Assembly: GCA_009664345.1 (NCBI GenBank)
Contig: CP043547.1
Location: 4,926,709 to 4,990,708 of the forward strand
Source: Planctomycetales bacterium 10988
Lineage (GTDB): Bacteria; Planctomycetota; Planctomycetia; Pirellulales; Pb10988
Direction: 5' to 3'
Length of the DNA stretch: 64,000 nt
Shown piece after piece: positions 26,134-33,667 of this stretch (its first letter is position 1; every line of letters starts with the position of its first letter). The notes beneath the pieces are model-generated. The model had not been told where the DNA came from. It ran no database searches and was given only the letters and a program-made list of their open reading frames with translations. The translations under genes were made by a program, and so were the position numbers.

Positions 26134-27216
26134 TTATTTAAAAAGTCTTGGCAGGAAATCGGCAAGATATTCTCGCCAGACGGGCCAACTGTGAGCCCCT
26201 TCGGTTTCCATCCATTCGTGGTCGATACCCTTTTGCTCAAGCAACTGGATGAACTCTTTGTTGCGATCCAACAGAAAATCATCCTCGCCGCAGGCAATCC
26301 ACAACAGTTTCAGTTCGCGATTGGTCCGCTCCACGTCTTCGAAAGCCGCTTGCACGGTGGCCTCTTCCGGCGTGCCGGAGCTAAACCCGCCGACCCAAGC
26401 AAAGGTATCTGTATGCTTGAGGCCGATCGTGAGGGACTGGCCGCCCCCCATGCTGAGCCCGACGATTCCCCGATTTGCCGCGTCGGACTTCACTCGATAG
26501 ACCTTCTCGACCATCGGCATCACTTGCTGCATCAAGTCTTTTTCAAAAAGTTCGGTGTTCCGGCTGCGATCCTCAGGCGGAGCGGCATGGCCATTGAGCA
26601 TCACAATCAACATCGGCTCGGCATCCCCGGACGCAATCAAATTATCTAAAATCCAATGGGCTTTCCCGTGGGTGGTCCAGGTCGTTTGAATATCTCCACT
26701 GCCATGAAAGAGATACAGCACGGGATATTCTTCGCTGCCGGCCTCATATCCCGGCGGGGTGTAAACCACGAACTGACGGACATCCCCGGCGACCTTCGAT
26801 GCATAATCATGAAGGTGAACCGTCCCGTGCGGCACCTCTTGGAAGTCATGAACCGCCGGCGGATTGCTGGGAAGATGCAGAATACTCCTTCGCGGGGATC
26901 GCATCGGTTTGAGATCGCTATTGTTCTGATCGATCATCGAGACCCCATCGATCTTGATCGAATACTCCCAAACACCCGGTGGTATATCCGCGACGGTGAC
27001 TTCCCACAGCCGACGATCTTTCTTCTTCATCTCGACATCTTCACCCTGCCACTGACCGGAGACCATCACCTTCTCGGCGTCGGGAGCCGCCACCCGAAAG
27101 GTCACTTGCCCCGCCTCATTCACTTCCGGAGAAACCACCGGAGCCCGTCGCTGGGCGGACACAAGTTCCGTACTCGCCAATAAAAGACACACCACCAAAA
27201 CTAGCTGATATTTCAT
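26134..27216 (-). CDS. Secreted alpha/beta-hydrolase esterase with N-terminal CBM48-like domain
   Basis: 360 residues. A signal peptide (MKYQLVLVVCLLLASTELVSA) is cleaved near residue 21. An N-terminal E-set/CBM48-like domain (about 25-110; VTFRVAAPDAEKVMVSGQW...WEYSIKIDG) is followed by an esterase D / feruloyl-esterase-like domain. The nucleophile is in GLSMGGGQS (about residue 233). The acid is likely in ACGEDDFL and the histidine in EGAHSW. The oxyanion region is LYLFHGSGD. It probably removes acyl groups from polysaccharide or a small ester in the periplasm. This would suit the sugar- and sulfate-degrading genes a few kilobases downstream, although they are not adjacent. Confidence 0.88.
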   Translation of the reverse strand: MKYQLVLVVCLLLASTELVSAQRRAPVVSPEVNEAGQVTFRVAAPDAEKVMVSGQWQGEDVEMKKKDRRLWEVTVADIPPGVWEYSIKIDGVSMIDQNNSDLKPMRSPRRSILHLPSNPPAVHDFQEVPHGTVHLHDYASKVAGDVRQFVVYTPPGYEAGSEEYPVLYLFHGSGDIQTTWTTHGKAHWILDNLIASGDAEPMLIVMLNGHAAPPEDRSRNTELFEKDLMQQVMPMVEKVYRVKSDAANRGIVGLSMGGGQSLTIGLKHTDTFAWVGGFSSGTPEEATVQAAFEDVERTNRELKLLWIACGEDDFLLDRNKEFIQLLEQKGIDHEWMETEGAHSWPVWREYLADFLPRLFK

Positions 27217-27498
27217 ACTTCTCCTCTCATTGCATGGACTGTTGAAATCGAATCAAAGATTTTACCAAAGCCGCAAAGTGATTCCTACTAGATGTGTCAG
27301 CAGTCTTGCAGTCCAGAACTTTTGAGTTTTATGGGGGGTATTCGCCGGTTTAACTTCAAGATTAAATAGATAGAGTTTTGTCTTTTAATTCGCTTATAGA
27401 AACGCTTGAATTTAATCCTATTGATGAGTAAGTCGATGATAGAGAATTTATTTATATATAGTTTAACAAATGGAGTCTCATGTATTCTCCAACTTGGG

Positions 27499-28047
27499 TC
27501 ATGTCCCGTTATCGGCCGACTGGTAGATGATTTTTCCATAGCGATAGACTTGTACATGTTGGGGAACTTTACGATCTAAACTGGGGACAAGCCGAGGAAA
27601 ATTCTCGAGCGCAAGTTCCTCACGAATTCCCAAATTTCCTTCCAAAAGTGCCGATGAAATCTCCGCTTCCGCTCTGATCGTTTTCAATAACTTTCCCGCC
27701 TGATCCGCGAGAGCTAGTGGAACACTGACAAAAAGATGAATCGTAGCCATTTGGTCTGTCGGCTCATTAAACATATCAATCGCAAGAAAGACATTTTCAT
27801 CAACCGCATTCTGAAAAAGAATGAAATCTCCCCGATTCATCCTGGGAGTAGGGTCACCCTGATACTTTGCGGCGGACTCATCATAAAAAGAGTGATAAAG
27901 ATCAGAAAGCGATTGCGGAGGCGGAACAATCGAAAGCAGACGAAACAGCGATTGTATTTCCTTTGAGTCTATTTCCTCTTCATCATCCCCAACTTCCTCG
28001 GAGATATCCCAAATAGGAACCAACAATTTAAACTCTTGATAGTTCAT
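27499..28047 (-). CDS. Hypothetical protein
   Basis: 182 residues from the ATG at 28047 (MNYQEFKLLVPIW), chosen because AGGA lies eight bases upstream; an ATG three codons earlier is also in frame. The N-terminal third is acidic (EEVGDDEEEIDSKEIQ). The rest looks like a mixed alpha/beta globular protein with no transmembrane segment or signal peptide. I do not recognise the family. It has an AT-rich setting and is probably an accessory or lineage-specific gene. Confidence 0.6.
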   Translation of the reverse strand: MNYQEFKLLVPIWDISEEVGDDEEEIDSKEIQSLFRLLSIVPPPQSLSDLYHSFYDESAAKYQGDPTPRMNRGDFILFQNAVDENVFLAIDMFNEPTDQMATIHLFVSVPLALADQAGKLLKTIRAEAEISSALLEGNLGIREELALENFPRLVPSLDRKVPQHVQVYRYGKIIYQSADNGT

Positions 28048-28442
28048 CCCGAGCATCCTACGAATCGAGTAGTTACACTAAAGTTAATGATGCTTCATCC
28101 TCACTTCCCATCGCTGTGATCGCCTAAGTTGGGGTAACAACAAAGCAATCGGAGTCTCTGTCAAAACTGTCATTCTTCAAATGGAACGCCAGCTTCAATT
28201 TTTACGGGGGGATGGCTTGAGGTCAGGTTCGGACCAGGGTAAGCCTTGCAAAGTTCTTGGCCCTTGATCTTTAAAAACAATGGTGGCAGCCGCTTCACTG
28301 CTCCGTCGACTTCCAGATGAAACTTTCGCTCACTAAGCATCCTATCGCCTAGCTCCAACTTCTCATTTCTCTTGCAGAAAGGAAAAGAGAGAATCGACGC
28401 CTGAGCGTTCCGCAAAACGCTACGGTTCCGGCGTGCGTTGAG
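28048..28442. other. 395-base gap with one weak ORF
   Basis: The only candidate is a minus-strand ORF at 28170-28415 (best internal start MLSERKFHLEVDG). It has a poor ribosome binding site and no recognisable similarity, so I do not call it a gene. Nothing else is visible. Confidence 0.4.
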
Positions 28443-29543
28443 CTAATGGTCTTCGGTGCGGTTTTTGTTCTTGCGGTCGTGGTAATCCACCGAGATATAT
28501 TTCAAGACCGTTCGACCGGATAGCACTTCGCTGTACCGCTCTTTCACGGGCTTGATGACAATCCCCTCTCGACCTTTGAAGGATTCTTGGATTTCCTCAG
28601 CAGTGCTCACTGTGGTCGGTCCATCGACAAGCCCGTCCATGACTTCGATCGAAAAGGGGCCTCGGTAAAGAAGCGGAGCCGGCTCGATTTGAAATTTATC
28701 AAAAAGTGCTTTTTGTATATCGACATCCAGATACTTTCCGTCGATCGCTAGATCAAAAGCGCGGAAGGCCAAACCTTTTTGACCGTACTGCATGTCTTGC
28801 ACGCCACTGCCGAAAATTTCTCCGAAGAGAATCACCGGCTGCTGATGTTCCTCAGATAGACTCATCAAAAGCGCTTTTATGTTTTCCGATTCCAGCGGGA
28901 GCCAGTAACGACTGCGATGGCCAGAGGCATCGGTTTCATACCTCCGCATACTATGGGAGCCAGCAACAAACGTCGGCACCTTCTCCCCGGCTTCGTTCGC
29001 CATCGGGATGACGCCCACGCGACAATTCGTACCGTGAATCTTTTCGGTAACGACGACCTCTTCACCCGGTTGAAAGATGCCGGGAAAGTTGCCCAAGTTT
29101 TCGATGTCCGTGTACTTGTGAAATTCGGGGACTTCGGGAGCGACTTCCCCCTCGGCAACTTTGAGCGGTGGCTCGTACTTGAGAATATCGTAAATGGCAC
29201 GGACATCCTGGCCGATCGTCCAAGTGTTATCATCCACCGGCTGGATCGTTCCAAAGGATCGTTCCCCACGAAACCGCGAGGCACGAATGCGAAGCCGATC
29301 GGAATAAGCCGCACGTTGAGTCTTTGGCAAGGCTGCGCAATACTTCGCGATCCCCCACCGCTCCGCAAGTGCGATCGGCAGCAGTGATTCGGGGGGGAGA
29401 TAAACAACCTTGTCACCGACGGAATATCGTTCTTTTGGAACGACGCACCACCAGTTTTTAACGCGAGCCAATTCCAAACGATCCGCGTTGGAATGAGGTT
29501 TCAATTCCTCAATCTGACAGACTTCAATGATCAGTGTCGACAT
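28443..29543 (-). CDS. ATP-dependent RNA ligase, DraRnl (Rnl5) type
   Basis: 366 residues, full length. An N-terminal OB-fold-like module (about 1-120; IEVCQIEELKPHSNADRLELARVKNWWCVV) precedes the nucleotidyltransferase domain. Motif I is EKIHGTNCRVG with the adenylated lysine at residue 168. Motif IIIa is AFRAFDLAIDG, motif IV REGIVIKP (about 337) and motif V VLKYIS. This arrangement is that of the Deinococcus DRB0094/DraRnl family, which seals 3'-OH/5'-PO4 RNA nicks in duplexes, including RNA opposite DNA. It stands alone, with no RtcB/Pnkp partner. Palindrome copies occur inside it at 28701-28714 and, in a core form, at 28867-28878. Confidence 0.9.
   Translation of the reverse strand: MSTLIIEVCQIEELKPHSNADRLELARVKNWWCVVPKERYSVGDKVVYLPPESLLPIALAERWGIAKYCAALPKTQRAAYSDRLRIRASRFRGERSFGTIQPVDDNTWTIGQDVRAIYDILKYEPPLKVAEGEVAPEVPEFHKYTDIENLGNFPGIFQPGEEVVVTEKIHGTNCRVGVIPMANEAGEKVPTFVAGSHSMRRYETDASGHRSRYWLPLESENIKALLMSLSEEHQQPVILFGEIFGSGVQDMQYGQKGLAFRAFDLAIDGKYLDVDIQKALFDKFQIEPAPLLYRGPFSIEVMDGLVDGPTTVSTAEEIQESFKGREGIVIKPVKERYSEVLSGRTVLKYISVDYHDRKNKNRTEDH
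28701..28714. repeat. Dispersed palindrome copy inside the RNA ligase gene
   Basis: AAAAAGTGCTTTTT lies in coding sequence and reads as Gln-Lys-Ala-Leu-Phe-Asp on the minus strand. A shorter relative, AAAAGCGCTTTT, lies at 28867-28878 in the same gene. Confidence 0.7.
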
Positions 29544-29650
29544 GGACTACCCCTTTCTTGCCTGCGTGGAAATCATGGGTTCGAAGGAATCTTTGATTAA
29601 AGACCGCTTAGGCAAGAAAAGGTTCAGTCTGGAAGACCTATCGTGAATAC

Positions 29651-29664
29651 AAAAACTACTTTTT
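29651..29664. repeat. Dispersed palindrome copy overlapping the sulfatase stop
   Basis: AAAAACTACTTTTT contains the TAG stop of the minus-strand sulfatase gene. Confidence 0.7.
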
Positions 29665-31896
29665 GGTTTTAGGCAGAAACTTCAAGCGTAGGTCTTTAAA
29701 CCCAACAACGGTTCCTTTGCCATGGTCTTGCAAGGCAATCCAGCCGGATCGGGAGGAAAACCCCTTCTCACGATCCGTTAGGTCGGCATAGGTGACCCCG
29801 TTGATTTTCTGAATGATACGCGGACCCTTCGCAATCACGGTCATCTCATTCCATTCGCCTTCACGATAGGATTTCTGAACCTCTGCCGGCTCGGCAACTT
29901 GCTCTGTTTCCTTCTTTGCGTTTTCGTCAATCGTAACGACTTGTCCGGCGGTTGCTAAATACTTTCTCGCAAATTCCGCTTTATCCTCTTTCGACATCAG
30001 TGAATGGTGCCAAAGTCCCATCACATCCTGCTCGGCCACTTCGACTTGGTAACCTTGAATCTGCCAATGCCCGAGGTCTTTACTTCGGACTTGGACGCCG
30101 GAGTTTCCATCTTCGAAGCGGAACTTCAAACGAAGCTCAAAATCGCCCGCCTCGAAGCCACGCCAGATCAGCCAGTTGCGTTCTTTTCCTAATCCTGTGG
30201 ACCAGATCGCCCCGTCTTTGACGCGCCAACTTCCCGGCATGCCGTCCCAGCCCGAGAGGTCAACTCCATTAAAGAGGGGAAGAAAACCTTCCTCGGTTTC
30301 AACAGCATCAAAAGTACTTTTTGGATTCTCTTGTTTTCGAGGATTCTTTTTTACAATGGGAGCTTGAGGCTTTGCATGCTTCCAACCGGCAAGAAGTTGT
30401 CGATTCAGTTCTTCGATCTTCTCTGGATTTCTCTCCTCAAGTTGCACCGCGATATTTTCTGTTTCGTTGGGGTCCTCTTGATGATCATACAGTTCATAAG
30501 CGGTGACTTGCTGCGGGTCCGCGACGGGGCTCCAGCGAGTGAAACGATATCGATTTGTCCGCATCGACATGCCCATGACTTGATCTTTGCCGCTATCGGG
30601 TCGCGGATATTGGCTGAAGACCGCGGATTTCCAAGGCTGACGAGGACGGGAGAGCAGCGGGGCGAAGCTTGTGCCTTCCAAATGTTCCGGCAGTGGCAAG
30701 CCTGCCAACTCACAAAGCGTCGGATAGATATCGACCGCTTCAATCAGCGATGGAGTTGTTCGACCAGCCACTCCTTCTGGAGCACGGACAATCAACGGAA
30801 TACGATTGGCGACTTCGAAGTTCGTCGACTTCGCCCAAATACCTAGGTCTTGCAAATGCCAACCATGATCGCCCCAAAGCACCACGATGGTATCTTCGGC
30901 GAGGCCCAATCGATCTAGCTCATTCAAAACTCGTCCCACCTGGGCATCCATATACGCAACACATGCCAAGTACCCATGGATTAAATGGCGGGCTTCCTCG
31001 TCGCTGATCTCGCCTTGCTCCGCGATGCCATCGTATTGCCGCAACTCATTCGAATCCCGAAAGGCAACTTCCGGCATTTCTTGCGGCGGTTGATTATGTT
31101 CGGGGAGTTCGATCTGTGCCGGATCGAAGAGGTCCCAATATTTTTGCGGGCACGCAAAAGGAAGATGCGGCTTGTAAAAACCGACCGCCATAAAGAAGGG
31201 CTCCTCTTCCTGACTCACCATTTGCAGGGTTCTGGTCGCCATGTCGGCGGTCAGACCATCGGGATAAACGTTGTCGGGAAGGGGCGAGGCTTCGGCTGCC
31301 GGCCCTTTCATGCGGCCCAAGGGAAAGGTCTCTTTCTTCTCCCTGCCTACAGAAGAATACAGGTCGATGACACGCTGACGGTTCTCCGGGCGGCGATAAT
31401 TCCGCCATCCCCAAGAAATGCCAAACGGACGCCATACAGGTTCCGACCAAGCAGCCGGATCATCTTCGGGATGGTGGTAGATTTTGCCGAGGGAGACGGT
31501 GTGATAGCCATGCAGGTTAAATTGTCGTGGCAAAGAAACAACATCGGGGCGAGCCTCGCAAAGCATCGTATTATTCTTGTAGACCCCGGTGGAATCTGGG
31601 CGGAGTCCCGAGAGCAAACTAATACGAGAAGGACCACAAACCGACTGTTGTACATAAGCCCGTTCGAAGAGCACCCCTGATTCCGCCAGCCGATCGATGT
31701 TCGGAGAAATCGCTCGATCAACCCCATAACAACCGAGTTCCGGGCGAAGATCGTCGACAGCGATCATCAGCACATTCGGTCGTTTCTCCGCCGCGGCAGC
31801 CGGAGCAAGAAACATTGCCGGTATACCCAAACTGATAGCCAATAGGAGCAAACCAGCGAGGGTTCTTCGTAAAGTAGACGCATCGTGTTTTCTCAT
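29656..31896 (-). CDS. Secreted sulfatase fused to a DUF1080 (LamG-like) domain
   Basis: 746 residues with an N-terminal signal peptide (to about residue 36, AAAA). The type I sulfatase domain (about 38-500) has the metal-binding VDD (48-50) and the formylglycine signature CGPSR with cysteine at 87. It also has MAVGFYKPHLPF and VLWGDHGWHL, which resemble iduronate-2-sulfatase-like S1 enzymes. From about residue 545, GFLPLFNGVDLSGWDG begins a DUF1080 (PF06439) domain, a concanavalin-like fold found in planctomycete glycoside-active proteins. It probably desulfates a polysaccharide in the periplasm while the second domain binds or processes the glycan. It is divergent from the LacI-transporter-dehydrogenase operon. 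Palindrome copies lie at both ends and inside. Confidence 0.92.
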   Translation of the reverse strand: MRKHDASTLRRTLAGLLLLAISLGIPAMFLAPAAAAEKRPNVLMIAVDDLRPELGCYGVDRAISPNIDRLAESGVLFERAYVQQSVCGPSRISLLSGLRPDSTGVYKNNTMLCEARPDVVSLPRQFNLHGYHTVSLGKIYHHPEDDPAAWSEPVWRPFGISWGWRNYRRPENRQRVIDLYSSVGREKKETFPLGRMKGPAAEASPLPDNVYPDGLTADMATRTLQMVSQEEEPFFMAVGFYKPHLPFACPQKYWDLFDPAQIELPEHNQPPQEMPEVAFRDSNELRQYDGIAEQGEISDEEARHLIHGYLACVAYMDAQVGRVLNELDRLGLAEDTIVVLWGDHGWHLQDLGIWAKSTNFEVANRIPLIVRAPEGVAGRTTPSLIEAVDIYPTLCELAGLPLPEHLEGTSFAPLLSRPRQPWKSAVFSQYPRPDSGKDQVMGMSMRTNRYRFTRWSPVADPQQVTAYELYDHQEDPNETENIAVQLEERNPEKIEELNRQLLAGWKHAKPQAPIVKKNPRKQENPKSTFDAVETEEGFLPLFNGVDLSGWDGMPGSWRVKDGAIWSTGLGKERNWLIWRGFEAGDFELRLKFRFEDGNSGVQVRSKDLGHWQIQGYQVEVAEQDVMGLWHHSLMSKEDKAEFARKYLATAGQVVTIDENAKKETEQVAEPAEVQKSYREGEWNEMTVIAKGPRIIQKINGVTYADLTDREKGFSSRSGWIALQDHGKGTVVGFKDLRLKFLPKTKK
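30310..30322. repeat. Dispersed palindrome copy inside the sulfatase gene
   Basis: AAAAGTACTTTTT is read in frame as Lys-Ser-Thr-Phe, in the linker just before the DUF1080 domain. Confidence 0.7.
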
Positions 31897-31925
31897 CGGT
31901 TCCCTTTCGTGTGACGAAAAAGTTC

Positions 31926-31939
31926 AAAAAGTACTTTTT
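31926..31939. repeat. Dispersed palindrome copy upstream of the sulfatase
   Basis: AAAAAGTACTTTTT is a perfect 14-base palindrome. It lies 30 bases upstream of the sulfatase start, where it could overlap promoter or leader. Confidence 0.75.
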
Positions 31940-31963
31940 ATTTTTAAGTTCAAGAGCTCGCTT

Positions 31964-32002
31964 TATGCAAATGATGAGCGTTTATTTTTATTTATTTGCA
32001 TA
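31964..32002. promoter_or_regulatory. Candidate operator pair 1 (TATGCAAAT ... ATTTGCATA)
   Basis: Two perfectly inverted nine-base half-sites at 31964-31972 and 31994-32002 are separated by 21 AT-rich bases. They lie about 70 bases upstream of the sulfatase start. Confidence 0.5.
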
Positions 32003-32224
32003 GTGTGCTTTCTTTAGAATCGTCCGCAACCGTCAGGGTATCGAACGATTCTACCGATTGCAAGCTTTTCCTTCTTTTCTAAAGATCACCTTGCATCGTG
32101 CGAAAGAGACTTCTATAGTCAAATAGAATTGATTCGATGATCTGAAGCTGGTTGACTTGCTCCGGCCAACAAAAGAAACGCTCGTGAACAAGATGGGACT
32201 TGTCGGGTTATATTTGAATAAGCT

Positions 32225-32271
32225 TATGCAAATTGTTGGAAATATTTATTTCTTATTGTTTTATTTGCATC
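32225..32271. promoter_or_regulatory. Candidate operator pair 2 (TATGCAAAT ... ATTTGCATC)
   Basis: The same inverted half-sites recur at 32225-32233 and 32263-32271 (one mismatch at the last base), 29 bases apart. They lie directly upstream of the LacI-type gene, so autoregulation is plausible. Confidence 0.5.
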
Positions 32272-32300
32272 TACGTAAATCTCAAAGTTGAATCACTTGC

Positions 32301-33455
32301 ATGCCACGCAGTAAACTAAAATCTTCCTCGCTAACAGAAGAGAGCCTGGTCACGATCAAGACCGTAGCAGAGGCTGCGGACTGTGCAGTAAGTACGGTGA
32401 GTCGAGCCTTGCGCGATGATCCGGCCATTAGCGAGCAAGCAAAAAAGCGAGTGCGAGAGGCGGCGCGACGTCTCAATTATCAGCCGTTACGGAAGCGGCG
32501 TTCCCTTCCTCGGCCTTCGGAGGAAACGACTTCTTCCGAAACCCGTGAGTATTTACTGTTGAGTCTTGGACTGGATCGCTCCCTGACGGCCTTGCCCGCG
32601 ATTGCGGAAACGATCAATGGGCTGGAGGATGCGCTCTCTTCCTTTGAACTTCGGATGCAAGTGACCCACATACCCGATGTGCAGCGAACGCCTCCTCAGT
32701 TGGGCGACCTGGATTCCATCGATGGGGTCTTTCTCATTGGCCCGATGCAAGGCCGGATGCTGGCGGATTCGGACAGTCCCTTGCTGGCACGCTTGCAAAA
32801 ATTGCGAACGGTCTGGCTTCTTGGTCGACCCGAGGGATGCCGCGGCGATAGTGTCGGAGCGAATGATTGGAAAGTCGGCATGCTGGCGGCACGGCACTTG
32901 GCCGAGCGCGGGCATCGGCATGTCGCCTACTTTAGCCCCAAGCCTGATCATAGCTTGATGATGAATCGAGAAGGGGGCTTCTTGGCGGAGGCAACTCGTC
33001 AGGGGATGAAGGTCGATCGCTTTACCTCGCCCCCAACGGAAGGCTGGAATTTACCCTTGAAGCCACCACTTGATGCCGATGAAGTCACGCATCTTGTCCA
33101 GAAATTTTTGCGGCAGAAGAAGCGACCCACGGCCATTTTTACCGGGTCGGATGCCGTGGCAGCAGTTTTATATGCGGAATTGGGACGACGAGGCATTCAA
33201 GTCGGCGAAGAGGTCAGCATCATTTCCGGTAATAATGATCGGGCCTTGATCGCGGGCCTCCATCCTCAACTAACGACGATCGACATTCAGGCGAGAGAGA
33301 TCGGCAGAGTGGCCGTTCATCAGATGGAAACCCGCATTCGAGCAGGGAAGACCTTGCCGGAAATGGAATTATTCATCGACCCGCAACTTGTGGTCCGCGA
33401 ATCGGTACGGGACTTCTCCAGCCTGAAACAAGGTACAACTCGGAGGGAACGATGA
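32301..33455 (+). CDS. LacI family transcriptional regulator
   Basis: 384 residues. The N-terminal helix-turn-helix (about residues 17-62) shows VTIKTVAEAADCAVSTVSRALRDDPAISEQAKKRV with the hinge helix REAARRLNYQP. The rest is a periplasmic-binding-protein-like sensor domain (IDGVFLIGPMQ, GDSVGANDWKVGMLAARHLAERGHRHVAYF, AIFTGSDAVAAVLYAELGRRGIQVGEEVSIIS). It probably senses a sugar released by the sulfatase pathway and represses both the divergent sulfatase and its own operon. It overlaps the next gene by four bases (ATGA), so regulator, transporter and dehydrogenase are co-transcribed. Confidence 0.92.
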   Translation: MPRSKLKSSSLTEESLVTIKTVAEAADCAVSTVSRALRDDPAISEQAKKRVREAARRLNYQPLRKRRSLPRPSEETTSSETREYLLLSLGLDRSLTALPAIAETINGLEDALSSFELRMQVTHIPDVQRTPPQLGDLDSIDGVFLIGPMQGRMLADSDSPLLARLQKLRTVWLLGRPEGCRGDSVGANDWKVGMLAARHLAERGHRHVAYFSPKPDHSLMMNREGGFLAEATRQGMKVDRFTSPPTEGWNLPLKPPLDADEVTHLVQKFLRQKKRPTAIFTGSDAVAAVLYAELGRRGIQVGEEVSIISGNNDRALIAGLHPQLTTIDIQAREIGRVAVHQMETRIRAGKTLPEMELFIDPQLVVRESVRDFSSLKQGTTRRER

Positions 33456-33667
33456 AAGAAGGCTTTTTGGCAATGCTGGTCATTCTTTGCCTGGTGATTG
33501 CAGTGGGACCGGGGGTTCTGCTGGTCAATCGAGCGGAGATGATCGGCGGCATTCCTTTGGTCTATGCCTGGGGAATTGCGTGGTATTTCATTTTTAGTGG
33601 CATCGCCATCGTGGCAAATTGGAAGCTCTGGTCGAAGGAAGACCCGCCGAAAGGAGGCACCGCATGA
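33452..33667 (+). CDS. Small two-helix membrane protein, DUF3311-like symporter partner
   Basis: 71 residues with two hydrophobic segments (about 5-25 and 35-58) and the NRxxxxGGIPLVYAWGIAWYF pattern of small DUF3311-type subunits, which accompany sodium:solute symporters. Its start overlaps the LacI stop (ATGA), and its own stop overlaps the symporter start (ATGA at 33664-33667), showing tight translational coupling. It probably assembles with or stabilises the symporter. Confidence 0.8.
   Translation: MKEGFLAMLVILCLVIAVGPGVLLVNRAEMIGGIPLVYAWGIAWYFIFSGIAIVANWKLWSKEDPPKGGTA

Larger units (their letters stand above)
31897..32300. other. 404-base divergent control region between sulfatase and LacI genes
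   Basis: It contains one palindrome copy and two pairs of inverted ATGCAAAT half-sites, and is otherwise AT-rich. There is no ORF of interest. It presumably holds both promoters. Confidence 0.6.

Noticed and set aside
27297-27557. Minus-strand ORF of 86 codons
   Set aside because: It overlaps the end of the better hypothetical gene at 27499-28047, has random-looking basic composition from AT-rich DNA, and no start site.
28170-28415. Minus-strand ORF of 81 codons between the hypothetical gene and the RNA ligase
   Set aside because: Weak start, no recognised family, and no coupling to neighbours. It cannot be excluded but is not supported.
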